Assembly (NCBI GenBank): GCA_025175895.1
Contig: CM046000.1
Coordinates: forward strand, 95,278,753-95,342,752
DNA from: Wurfbainia villosa
Taxonomy: Eukaryota; Streptophyta; Magnoliopsida; Zingiberales; Zingiberaceae
Direction of reading: 5' to 3'
Length of the DNA stretch: 64,000 nucleotides
Numbering within the stretch: the stretch's first letter is position 1; every line of letters begins with the position of its first letter. The notes below the pieces were generated by a model. It was not told the origin of the DNA. It made no database searches and saw only the letters and a program-made list of their open reading frames with translations. Of the stretch, positions 21,898 to 32,289 are shown piece after piece. Both the position numbers and the translations under genes were made by a program.

Positions 21898-22313
21898 TGT
21901 TAGAGCAATCAACCCGTGATATGGTTTTGATGTGTGTGGCAAAGGGTTTAAGTTAGGAGGATTGGATTTGATTTATGCGTTAGAGTCTTGCAAGACTTAG
22001 TAATTCGCACATGGAGCTTAGGTAATTGTCACCACTCACAACCTCGTTCTTGAGTCGGAGAAGGAGGATTGCAGAGTCGTGCGCTTGATGCTGCCGAGGA
22101 ACCGTCAGACGAGATGACTTGAAGTGAAGCCAAGGAAGCAGACTTCGAGGGAAAGAGATGCAAAGGCGCATTGCAAAGTCGTGCTCCTGATGCTGCCGAG
22201 GGATGTGGCCGCGAACAAAGAGTGCTTCGGTGAGGGACTTCGAGTGAGATGAGAGAATGAGTGAATTGTAAGTAGCTCATTAGGTGAACTTGGCCGAATG
22301 ACTGAGTGTCGAA
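21898..22313 (+). repeat. LTR4 of array T, first segment
   Basis: The first 416 bp of the fourth LTR. It ends with TCGAA (22309-22313), the target duplication of element C. The LTR resumes at 33843. Confidence 0.9.
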
Positions 22314-22479
22314 TGTTGGTGCAATCGGCCCAGCAGTACCTTGATGGTATTTTGATGATAGACAAAACTCATGACATGGGATTGTCATGGGAAAGTCCAA
22401 CATGGGGTTGGCATGGAAAATCCAAGCATGGAGCTTGGTGTGGAAGTAAAAGGGGGAAGCCTTGGCATGGGAAAGTCCA

Positions 22480-22800
22480 AAGCATTGCGAAGCCGTGCGC
22501 TTGGTGCTTGGCATGGGAAAGTCCAAAGCATTGTGAAGCCGTGCGCTTGATGCTTGGCATGGGAAATCCAAAGCATTGCGAAGCCGTGTTCTTGGTGCAT
22601 ATGGGAAGTCTTAAGGACTTGGTAAGTTCACTAGGCTCGGAGTCCTTGAGTCGGTGAAGGATGACATTGCGAAGCCGTGCGCTTGGTGCATCCGAGGGAC
22701 CGCCGGACGGGGAGCGAATGGAGTGAGCCCAAAGGGAAGCATACTTCTAGGGCATGAGACGCGAAGGATGGCGTTGCGAAGCCGTGCGCTTGGCACATCC
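22480..22800 (+). repeat. U3 minisatellite around GCATTGCGAAGCCGTGCGCT
   Basis: Repeated units at irregular spacing carry GCATTGCGAAGCCGTGCGCTTG followed by variable GTGC/ATGC linkers, several alternating with TTGGCATGGGAAAGTCC. The 3' LTR of C has the same array (32455-32800) with one unit more before the CCGAGGGAC motif. A diverged single unit occurs in the T LTRs and in S3. Confidence 0.75.
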
Positions 22801-23332
22801 GAGGGACGTAGGCCGAGGGAAGAGAGCTTTGGTGGGGAAATCCATGAGGGATAAGGTGGACTTGGCCAAGTGGCTAAGACTGAGTGTCGGAGGCTCAAAC
22901 TTGATGTTTGAGGGTTTACTCGACGGTCAGATGCTCAAACAACTTGGTGTTTGAGCTTTTGCCCGACATCAGTCGACTGGCATAGGTGTCGGTTCGACTG
23001 ATCCAAGTCGACTAGAGTTCGACTGGTGTAAGGCTAGGGTTTTAGGCTTGGCGCGATCGACGCCATGGATACGGCAATGATCGTCGATGTAGAGTCGACT
23101 GCCGAGGGATGGCAGTCGACTGATGTGAGTGTCGCGAGCACAGACACCGTGAGCCGACCGGGCGCGATTATGGGTCACCAGTCGACTGATGGGCATCATC
23201 AGTCGACTGGTAGGTGATCTGTTAGAACTTGTCCGACGTGGATCTGGCCGTTGTGAGACAACGGCTACAGGGGCAGTCGACTGGGGCCTTTTGGCAGTCG
23301 ACTGCTAGGCATGAAAACAGCTTGATGCAGGT

Positions 23333-23338
23333 TATAAA
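23333..23338 (+). promoter_or_regulatory. TATA box of C 5' LTR
   Basis: GGTTATAAATGGAGCA. The same sequence is in the 3' LTR at 33353. Confidence 0.6.
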
Positions 23339-23540
23339 TGGAGCAAGTGTTGGAGGATTTCGCCAAGCCTTTTGTGGAGCTATTGGAGGGGAATTGCTGT
23401 TGCATTCCAGTCCTTCAAGAGCCAATCAAAGCAAGCAACAAGCAAAGCGATCAAAGCAATCGGTGAAAGTTTTCTTTTGTATTGTATTTGTGTATTTGCT
23501 TGTATTTCTATATTACATTGTAATTTCTTGTGAGAGGTTT

Positions 23541-23570
23541 CTCCACCTCCGACGTGTTGTCGAGAAGGAG
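23541..23570 (+). other. Upstream LTR leader stem-loop (element C)
   Basis: Outer stem CTCC/GGAG, internal loop ACCTC/AGAA, inner stem CGAC/GTCG, loop GTGTT. In F the inner stem is CGGA/TCCG, so two pairs change together. Confidence 0.6.
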
Positions 23571-23617
23571 TGTTATAGTTAGTGTCGTGCGCATAACTAG
23601 AGCTCGAGGAGCTCACC

Positions 23618-23650
23618 CGTGGAGTAGGAACCATTTGGTTCCGAACCACG
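23618..23650 (+). other. LTR leader stem-loop with AGTA/GAA loop-E-like motif (element C)
   Basis: Outer stem CGTGG/CCACG, AGTA on the 5' side and GAA on the 3' side, inner stem GGAACC/GGTTCC, loop ATTT. All pairs are Watson-Crick. It lies about 285 bp after the TATA box, so it would be in the transcript leader. AGUA/GAA is the known loop-E (sarcin-ricin) consensus; that the LTR RNA folds this way is an inference. Confidence 0.65.
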
Positions 23651-23819
23651 TATATGCTTGTGTATTTGATTGTGCTTGTGTTATTGTTATTTCTATTGTT
23701 ATTCCGCTGCGTATATTAACGACAATTGTAGACGAGCACACGAGAACGAACGAATTACGGCATCCAAACGAAAAGGGCTATTCACCCCCCTCTAGCCGGC
23801 CGTACCGATCTCCTACAAG

Positions 23820-23831
23820 TGGTATCAGAGC
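23820..23831 (+). promoter_or_regulatory. Primer-binding site, element C
   Basis: TGGTATCAGAGC, intact initiator-Met PBS two bases after the LTR. Confidence 0.9.
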
Positions 23832-23874
23832 AGAGGTCGCTCTTCAAGGACTAACCGCCGCGAGAGCACTACAA

Positions 23875-25427
23875 ATGGCCGGCTTCATCCATCCACCGAA
23901 ATTCGATAGAGATTTTGCTTGGTGGAGGAAACGAATGGAGGTATACCTAGAAACCGATTTTGATTTTATGATTATTATAGAAAACGGTTTTGAAATGCCT
24001 AGGGATAAAAACAACAAGAAAATTGAGAAGTCAAGGTGGACCCAAGACCAAATTAAGGACTTCAAGACAAATCTTGAGGTAATAAAATTACTTAGTGATT
24101 TATTACCTAACACTATTTGGTCTAGTTTGGGTGATTATAGGGATGCAAGGGAATTATGGAATAAGGTAATGAAATTCCAAGAAAATTCTCAATCGGCACA
24201 AGTAGAGGAGAATGCCGAAGAAGAAGAACCCACAACATTTGAAGATGTTGATGATTTGGTGGAGACCTCCACCTCTAGCATTGAGGGGGAGGAAAGGCAA
24301 TCTTCCATCCCGGAGCAAGAACAAGAAGCATCCACATCCGGGAGAAGTGAAGATCATGAAGAGGCCTCCACCACCTCCCTAGGTAACTCAAGTGTTATTA
24401 TTTTAAATAAAAATCACATAATATGCTTTGAGTGTATGGAGAAAGGGCATTATAAGAGCAAATGCCCTAAATTGGCTAAGAAGAAGGCATCGACACCAAA
24501 AGTCAACCCAAAGTCAAATGATGCCGGTGTTCCCAAAATCAAGAGGAAAGAGCACATTGTGTGCTTTAAATGCAACTAAAAGGGACACTATCGAAGCCAA
24601 TGCCCTAGGGGGAGGAAGAAAGGGGAAGAAGGTGCAATTCATGTAGGGGGAGCTCCTAAAGCTAACCCTAAGGTACATTTAGTTAATGCACCTTTAATTC
24701 CTAAAGTCAAAAAGCATGCTAAAAATTATTTTAGTTCTCTTGCTATTATCAATGAAAAGCATGCTAGGAGAAACAATAAGGTCTATTGCTTAGGTGCTAA
24801 GCATGTTAGTTTCTCTAAGGACAACCCTAGGACCCAAAACACTAGACCTATCCTACCTAGGAAATCAATTAGAAGAATTGAAGAGAATTTGGGTATTAAT
24901 CCCAAGAAATCTAGGCATATGCCTAAGAAGAAGTTTTCCCAAAAACCTAATGAAAATTCAAAAATGGGAAAATTAGAGCTAGAGAACCAAGTCTTGAGGT
25001 CAAGACTTGAGAGAATGGAGAAAGCCCTTAGAATCATAGAAAATTCAATTCTAGGGTCAAATGTCCAAAAGTCAAGACCTAAGGTTCAAAAACGGTCTAA
25101 GGGCAAGGAAGGTTTGGGTGACAAACCTAAGCCCAAGAAGACTTATCATAATGTTCCATTTAATTATGGAACTATTTCTAGGTCTAGGAAAACCATGGTA
25201 TGTGTTTAGTGGCTAACACCTCAAAGAAATCAAATGTAGCCACTAAGAAGGCCAATGGAGGAGTCACCTCTAGAGTTGACCTAGGAAAGACCCAAAAGAC
25301 TATGACTTCAAAGCCAAAAAGGGTCATTAGGAAGGTATCTAGGGAAGTTATCCCTAGGGAATACCTTGTTAACCCAAGGAGCTCCAATAGATATTGGGTT
25401 CCTAAAAGCGTGATCGATTCACGCTAA
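23875..25427 (+). pseudogene. SIRE-like Copia gag (element C), broken
   Basis: The ATG at 23875 begins MAGFIHPPKFDRDFAWWRKR, the capsid start. The UBN2-like region has DYRDARELWNKVMKF. An acidic Ser/Thr-rich linker follows, then two CCHC knuckles: CFECMEKGHYKSKC (about 24425-24470) and CFKCN-stop-KGHYRSQC. The TAA at 24577-24579 falls inside the second knuckle. The frame continues to a TAG at 25207-25209. A frameshift near 25200 moves the last part, with VIPREYLVNPRSSNRYWVPK, into another frame ending at 25427. The MGKLELENQVLRSRLERM stretch is a coiled coil. Same architecture as F (54083-55743). Not translatable as one protein. Confidence 0.87.
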
Positions 25428-25821
25428 ATGGGTTAGGGTGTGTCAACCCTAAGTGGATGGGTAGTTAACCTAACCATAGTAGAGTTGACACATTAGGGTG
25501 TGCCAATGTGCTTGAGAAGTTAAAAATGATTTAAATTGGCACATTTAGGTCTTAGAGGTATTGGTGTGCCATTTTGGGTTTTTGGCACACTAGGGAAATG
25601 AATGGCATTAAGGCAAAATGAATTTAATTCCTAGAAATGGAAATTTAATTTTAACACTTAGGTATTCTATACCGTAGTATATTTGTCATGCTTTATTTAC
25701 CTTGCCATGTCATGACATCATTCTCATTTTTTAATTATAAAAATGTCATGATAATGTTTAGACTTAGGTTTGTATGTCATGTATGCATAATTTTCATTCA
25801 CATGCCATGACATCATGATAT
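25428..25821 (+). other. 3' noncoding DNA of element C, left of D
   Basis: AT-rich, no coding potential. It matches the reverse complement of F around 53640-54080 (CATGCCATGACATCATG motifs). Confidence 0.7.
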
Positions 25822-26455
25822 TGTTGGTGCAGGGGCACTAGATAATCGAACCTGTGTTTTGATTATGGCAAAGACACAAAGTTAAGTATATATTGTTATC
25901 TCACGAGCTAAATCAAGTGTGCAGAAAAGTACTAAAGCTGGAGCTGAAGGCTAGCGACACCCGGAGGAAGCCGTGGTGGTCGGGCGACACTTGAGTGAAT
26001 TCGGAGGAAGCCGAAGGAATCGAGTGGAAGGCCGGAAGCAAGAGCTACTATCGAGGTAAGCTCGTGTGAGTGAGAGATTGTAAGGTCGTGTCCTCTTTAC
26101 GGGGACGACCGTAGGCGACGATTCGACTAAGACTTCCTGTGGAAGGTCTAGGTTGAGATCGGACGGTTAGAAACCGTCGTATTTATCATTTTCCGAGCTA
26201 ATCTCTTACTGCAGGGAAGTGGTTAGCCGGGCAATGATCACCGGACATTGGGCGATCGATCGTTATCACCGATCGATGAGATGCATCGATCGGTCATCGA
26301 TCGACCGATGAGAGGCATACCGATCGATGGCGACGATTCAGCTTTTGCGCTAGGTCAAAACGGATAACGTTTGACGCGGCCACTTCGCGATAAAAATTTG
26401 GAAAAATTCATGATCCGTTCCAAAGAAATAGGAGACAAATTCAGAGGCTAAAGTC

Positions 26456-26462
26456 TATAAAA
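26456..26462 (+). promoter_or_regulatory. TATA box of D 5' LTR
   Basis: GTCTATAAAAGGAGGGGAGG, a strong plant TATA context. The equivalent in the 3' LTR is at 30638. Confidence 0.65.
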
Positions 26463-26750
26463 GGAGGGGAGGATTCATCTCCAAAGATTATCAATTATTC
26501 ATCAAGTGCTCCTACAACGCCAACGCTATAACGCCGACGCGACGACAACCTCAGATCTTCTTCATCGGCAGCAGATTCAAGTAATATTTTTGATATTATA
26601 TTCTGTGTTTTTTATCTTCATAACGAGGTGAGGTAGGCTTGTTGCCTCATCCTCGTGTATTCGGTTTTTGTAATCGTTGTCTCCTACCTCCAACGAGGAG
26701 GAGACGTTTTAGTGCTTTGCCCTCCGTACGCGGTCTAGGACCGATAGGGC

Positions 26751-26783
26751 CTTGGAGTAGCAACCGCTGGGTTGTGAACCAAG
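26751..26783 (+). other. LTR leader stem-loop with AGTA/GAA (element D, 5' LTR)
   Basis: Outer stem CTTGG/CCAAG, AGTA and GAA internal loop, inner stem CAACC/GGTTG extended by a G-T pair. Compared with C, the second outer pair goes from G-C to T-A and the second inner pair from G-C to C-G. The 3' LTR has the same hairpin at 30944-30976. A second hairpin (GTCTCC/GGAGAC, 26679-26705) precedes it. Confidence 0.65.
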
Positions 26784-26905
26784 TAAAATAAACGTGTTCA
26801 TTTATTTTCCGCTGTGCTTACTTTGCGTATTGAACGAACGAAAAAGAAAAGATTTACGATCGCTATTCACCCCCCCCCTCTAGCGACGCTTCTCGATCCA
26901 ACAAT

Positions 26906-26917
26906 TGGTATCAGAGC
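26906..26917 (+). promoter_or_regulatory. Primer-binding site, element D
   Basis: TGGTATCAGAGC, two bases after the LTR end. Confidence 0.9.
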
Positions 26918-27402
26918 GGGGGCGCTAAGATTTGGTGAAACCACCAATCTAGCACGTTTTGGTTTTCTTTTCGTATTTTTCGATTCGTATATTTCTTAGG
27001 TTTTGTTTCCCGCACTACTAATCCAAGACCAAGTCTTGGTACATAGTTTTTGGTTGTGTTTTTGCTAGTACTAATCTCCTTCGGAGTACCTCACGATCAA
27101 ACGAGCATAACTTTTGCTACGAGTGGACTCACGAAACGATCTACCCACCAAATCGAAGCTCTCTGAAAGATCTACACTTTTTACCGGGGGTTTACCCCCG
27201 TAACAAGCTGTTTCCAGCCCCAAAATCCAGCGTTTAGTACCCTTTCGGGGACATCGAAGGTCGTAAGTTTCATTTTTTTTAGTTTTTTTTTTATCCTCCT
27301 TATTTATTTCTGTTTTTTTTTCTATTATTTCCCGCATTACTAATCCAAGACCAAGTCTTGGAATTCTCTTTGGTTTTTATTTGTGTTTTTGCAAGATACT
27401 TA

Positions 27403-28917
27403 ATGGCTCACATTGAGGGATATAGCACCACCCGACCTCCGTTCTTTAACGGAGATGATTTCCGTTATTGGAAAGGTCGGATGGAGTGTTTCTTGAAAAC
27501 ACAAGTCGAGACTTGGATAATAATCCAAACCGGCTTTGCTTTACCCACCAATGATCAAGGAGAGCCCTTGGATTTCAACAAGTGGACAAATGCAACCAAG
27601 AGGCAAATCGAAGCCGATGCAAGAGCAACCCAAATATTGCAATGCGGCTTGTCCGAGGAACTCAACCACCGCATCGGACCATTCATTAGCGCCAAGGACC
27701 TATGGAATAAATTAATTGAGCTACACGAAGGAACACCCGATGCTAAGGTATGTAAACGTGACCTTCTTTTCAATAAGTTGTATAACCTCAAGATGCAGGA
27801 ACACGAGACGGCAACACAACTACACGCCAGCGTCCAGGACATTGTCAACGGCCTACACACCATCGGACACAAGGTCGAAAACCGTGACCTATTAAGGTAC
27901 GTTCTTAATTCATTTCCTAGGACTACCTTGTGGGCATCCATGGTCGATGCCTACAAGGTCTCTAAGGACCTATCGCTTAGGTTAGATGAATTATTTTCCG
28001 AGTTTGAACTTCATGAGCAAACTAACGTGATCCGGGCCGAGAGAGGTATTGCTCTACTTGCAGACAAAGAAGCAAGCCACCTACTAGGCAAGTAGATGAA
28101 CTCGAACCCAAGACGAATCCGAATCCAAGAGGAGGCCATAATAGTCAATATTGTGCGGAGAATAGTTCGACAAGAAAGAAGGAAATTGAAGAATGAGAAC
28201 CAAAAGAAAAAGGGAGCAAGGAAAGCCTTCCATGCAACTTGGGACAACAGAGAAGACATAGCTTACATGGCAAGAACGGAGGAGTCCGAGTCAGAATCCG
28301 AAGCCGAGTCCAACTACAACTCCGACTCCGACCCCGAAGATTATTTCGAGAGAAAACTCAAAGCCGGACCAAAAGGGAAAGTTAAGGTTGATTTCTCTTT
28401 AATTAGTACACTTTACAGTACAATTAAACTGCTTAATAGGAAATTAACTAAGTCCGAGTCTAGGGTTGAGTCGTTACTTGAGGAGGTTGAAACCCTCAAG
28501 CAAGAGGCTACTCTAACCTCTTCAACTAGTCAAGTTCAAGAGAGAAACTCAACCCAAATTGAAAAACTTGAGAAGGAGAATTCTCTCTTGAAAGACCAAG
28601 TTCAAGAGGTCGAGGCTAGGTTGGAAAAGTTCACGTTGGGATCTAAGAACCTTAACCGACTACTTGGAACCCAAAGAGCCGTGTACAACAAAGCCGGACT
28701 CAGATTTAAGTCAAAGACTACGAATAGGTCTTATATGTCTATCGTAAATCGTAGTCATCAAAGAGTCCAAGCATGGGTCCCAAAGGTTTTATTGAACTCA
28801 CATATAAGGACTAATAAGTATTGGATTCCTCAGGATCAAGTTCATTATTTGAATAGACCTTATTGGTTCAATGGTCTAGGGGGAGCTAACACTAAAATAG
28901 TATACCCGCTTACTTAG
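27403..28917 (+). pseudogene. SIRE-like Copia gag (element D), knuckle deleted
   Basis: MAHIEGYSTTRPPFFNGDDF starts at 27403, also readable from an upstream in-frame Met at 27358. The capsid region has YWKGRMECFLKTQ, ISAKDLWNKLIELHEG and NSFPRTTLWASMVDAYK, with no damage up to the TAG at 28093-28095. The same frame then runs open to 28917. It holds an acidic patch (SESESEAESNYNSDSD), a coiled coil of about 80 residues, FTLGSKNLNRLLGTQR and a diverged KYWIPQ end. The CCHC knuckle present in A (about 4320) is absent: sequence between ERRKLKNENQ and the ATWD motif has been lost. The product would be a two-part Gag without an RNA-binding knuckle. Confidence 0.87.
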
Positions 28918-30009
28918 CAAAACCATTGCATGCTTAGAATTTCTGTTAACTTGTGAACTTACTTAGAATATGTACATAACCAACTAAAATCCTTCGAAAA
29001 GATTGAGCCTCGGGGAGCCTCTTTTCATAAATAACTAGTTAGTCAACTCTGATAATATAAAGATCGTGACGCGAGATGATAGTACGTTAGGGAGACAAAG
29101 TCTCGTATTCGAGCCAGATAAGGCGATCTAGCTTGGTGCACTTGACCGAAAGTGGAACTAGTCAAGCTACCTCACAGATCCTAAACTAGTTAGACCAGAA
29201 GTAACCCTAAGTGACTTAAGTAATATTTTCTTGAATTTGGCTTTGTCTAAGGAAGTGGTCGTTGTTCCGATCAAAGAAGGCCCACGTGCCTCGCCACGAC
29301 TGGAAGCCGCCGAAAAGTTACTTAACGATCTAAAGGTTAAATCTGAATCTAACCCAAGGTTGACTATCTTTAATCAATTTAAAATCATCTCACAAAACAT
29401 ATAAAGGTGAACAAATTATGAGACACATAGAATGGGTGAGATGTTAAGGATAATTGAAATATACTTGAAACAATCCTTCAAAATACTACTTATTTTCTCA
29501 ACTATTGTACTTAACAACTCGAGGCCAAAGTTTAGCGGCCCCTACATCTCTTATACTTCATATATTTGACTAAGGGGGAGAGCAAACTAATCTTAAGGGT
29601 TATATTATAAATCTTTAGATTATTGGTGCAGAGGGACACACCTCGAACCAATCTATCTAACTATTGCTAGACGCATGCTTGGACTCATATTTGATTTATC
29701 TAGATGCATTCATAAACGACATTGTTTTAAACCCCTATTTTATACAAAAACCCCAACACTCTTTTTTGATTTATGGCAAAAGGGGGAGAAGAGCAAAAGG
29801 TAAGGGGGAGTAACACAAAATTTCATTTTGAAACACAAAATTTGCTTTTGAAAACTAAAGTATCTCTTTCAAAACTCACCTAGGGTTAAGGAGGAGTTTT
29901 GGTTAAGGGGGAGTTTTTGGGAATGGCATTCATCATCTACTATATGTGTTTTATGCTTTAATTTCCCTTAACTTTGTGTTGGTTTGCCATAGATCAAAAA
30001 GGGGGAGAT
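28918..30009 (+). other. 3' noncoding region of element D
   Basis: No pol. At least five GGGGGAG tracts (29573, 29780, 29805, 29910, 30001), the last being the polypurine tract that abuts the 3' LTR. Confidence 0.8.
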
Positions 30010-31096
30010 TGTTGGTGCAGGGGCACTAGATAATCGAACCTGTGTTTTGATTATGGCAAAGACACAAAGTTAAGTTTATATTGTTATCTCACGAGCTAAA
30101 TCAAGTGTGCAGAAAAGTACTAAAGCTGGAGCTGAAGGCTAGCGACACCCGGAGGAAGCCGTGGTGGTCGGGCGACACTTGAGTGAATTCGGAGGGAGCC
30201 GAAGGAATCGAGTGGAAGGCCGAAAGCAAGAGCTACTATCGAGGTAAGCTCGTGTGAGTGAGAGATTGTAAGGTCGTGTCCTCTTTACGGGGACGACCGT
30301 AGGCGACGATTCGACTAAGACTTCCTGTGGAAGGTCTAGGTTGAGATCGGACGGTTAGAAACCGTCGTATTTATCATTTTCCGAGCTAATCTCTTACTGC
30401 AGGGAAGTGGTTAGCCGGCAATGATCGCTAGACATTGGGCCGATCGTTATCACTCGATCGATGAGATGCATCGATCACATCACGACCGATGAGAGGCATC
30501 ACCGATCGATGGCGACGATTCAGCTTTGCGCTTAGGTCAAAACGGATAACGCTTGACGCGGCCACTTCGCGATAAAAATTTGGAAAAATTCATGATCCGT
30601 TCCAAAGAAATAGGAGACAAATTCAGAGGCTAAAGTCTATAAAAGGAGGGGAGGATTCATCTCCAAAGATTATCAATTATTCATCAAGTGCTCCTACAAC
30701 GCCAACGCTTCAACACCGCTTATAACGCCGACGCGACGCCAACCTCGATCTTCTTCGCTCGCAGCAGATTCAAGTAATATTTTTGATATTATATTCTGTG
30801 TTTTTTATCTTCATAACGAGGTGAGGTAGGCTTGTTGCCTCATCCTCGTGTATTCGGTTTTTGTAATCGTTGTCTCCTACCTCCAACGAGGAGGAGACGT
30901 TTTAGTGCTTTGCCCTCCGTACGCGGTCTAGGACCGATAGGGCCTTGGAGTAGCAACCGCTGGGTTGTGAACCAAGTAAAATAAACGTGTTCATTTATTT
31001 TCCGCTGTGCTTACTTTGCGTATTGAACGAACGAAAAAGAAAAGATTTACGATCGCTATTCACCCCCCCCCTCTAGCGACGCTTCTCGATCCAACA
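30010..31096 (+). repeat. 3' LTR of element D
   Basis: 1087 bp, nearly identical to the 5' LTR. The differences cluster in the CGATCG blocks (30419-30510) and around 30705-30760. Confidence 0.93.
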
Positions 31097-32289
31097 ATTG
31101 GCATATGTTTTTTTATCTATATCATATCTATGCCATAACATATCATGCATGAATTAAAATGGAGTTAAGGACTATGGCATGATTTGATGGGAATCAAATA
31201 ATATTGCCTAGAAATATGCATGAGACCATTTTAAAGAACAAAAACTCACATCTCACTAGATTAATTGCCTTGAATGTGTTTTTACACATCTAGATATTTG
31301 TGAGATGTTTAGGAAAATGAAAATAAAGGTTTTGAAAACATTTTGAAAATATTTTGAAAAACCTTGGTGAAGCCTATCTTGTGATAGCTATCACCATTGA
31401 ATGGGATGATACAAAGAGGGCTCTTTATTGAAGCTTTTCTAAACTTTTGAACTTTGTATCAATCTCCTAATTTAATGGGTAAAATAATTTTCCAACATTT
31501 TTCACCCATAGTGTTTAGGATAAGTAATATGCATATGAAATCTCACGATTTTTAAACTTATGTATATTTACTTATGGATTTCGGAAATCCATTTCTGAAA
31601 TGCTGAAAACTCAAGAATGATTATCGATCGCCATGGATTGGCAATGATCGATGGGGTGACAACCGATGATTTGATTTCACGACGCCTGCCGATTTCGGGT
31701 AAATCTTGTTGTTTAGGCCCATGTTCAGCTAGGTTAAGGTCCCCTAACCACTCCTAACCCTAGGATATGCTTGGGAGAGCATTAGAGAGGGTGGAAATCC
31801 ATTGGATATGGATTAGGAGTTGGGTTGAGGGTGAGTATCAATTTTAAGGAGGAAGAGAGTTCATTGTTGAACTTTGCCTTAATTTTGATTTGGTTAATGT
31901 TCCTATTGGCTTAGGGACTCTCCAAGGACATTGTTAGTGCAATGGTCAAGGGGGAGCAAGCCTCTAGGGGGAGGTATCCATCATGGGAAGATGGATGTGT
32001 ATTTCCTCATGGGAGGAAAATTGGGTTGCCTCTCTTTGAGTGATATGGGATCACTAGAAAGATTGTAGGCATGTGTTCCTCCAAGGGAGAGATTGTAAGA
32101 TCTCATTGGGATATGAGACATTCATACCCTTGGGGAGGACCTTTTTGATGTAATGTCAAAAAGGGAGAGAAGTTACCAAGTTACCAATTAGGGTTCGTTG
32201 GAATTCTCATTGGGATATGAGAATTGCCAATATGGGAGAGTTGGTAGACTTGAGATGGTAGTTTTGTCGATCATCAAAAAGGGGGAGAT
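31097..32289 (+). other. 3' noncoding DNA of element C, right of D
   Basis: Continuation of C after D. It has CAAGGGGGAGCAAGCC and TAGGGGGAGG tracts near 31950 and the polypurine tract AAAAAGGGGGAGAT at 32276-32289. Similar to the reverse complement of F at 52207-53600. No gene. Confidence 0.75.

Larger units (their letters stand above)
22314..23817 (+). repeat. 5' LTR of element C
   Basis: TGTTGGTGCAATCGGCCC to GATCTCCTACA, 1504 bp. It has a minisatellite of about 30 bp around GCATTGCGAAGCCGTGCGCT (22480-22800), CAGTCGACTG palindromes (22970-23310), TATA at 23333 and two leader hairpins (23541-23570, 23618-23650). Confidence 0.92.
25822..26903 (+). repeat. 5' LTR of element D
   Basis: TGTTGGTGCAGGGG to GATCCAACA, 1082 bp. 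U3 carries CGATCGATCG-type palindromes (26230-26340) where LTR A has CAGTCGACTG. TATA at 26456. Confidence 0.93.
25822..31096 (+). mobile_element. Element D: gag-only SIRE-like Copia element (family II)
   Basis: LTRs 25822-26903 and 30010-31096, PBS at 26906, gag 27403-28917, 1.1 kb of 3' noncoding DNA and a polypurine tract. No pol. The LTRs are nearly identical, so D is one of the youngest insertions. The 3' flank ATTGG (31097-31101) is native to C, because F has ATTGG at the same place. The 5' flank reads ATT and then runs straight into TGTTGG, so a 3-bp loss at the left junction probably erased part of the duplication. Confidence 0.9.

Noticed and set aside
22029..22571. 180-codon minus-strand ORF crossing 22313
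   Set aside because: It spans the junction between LTR4 of T and the LTR of C, so it is a chance fusion.
31097..31101. ATTGG after the 3' LTR of D read as a leftover of the PBS (ATTGGTATC), implying an abnormal cDNA end
   Set aside because: Element F, the same family as host element C, has ATTGG at the same place without D, so these bases are native target sequence.
31740..31765. CCTAAC-like string suggesting interstitial telomere repeat
   Set aside because: Only two imperfect units (CTAACC, CTAACCC), not a tandem array of CCCTAAA.
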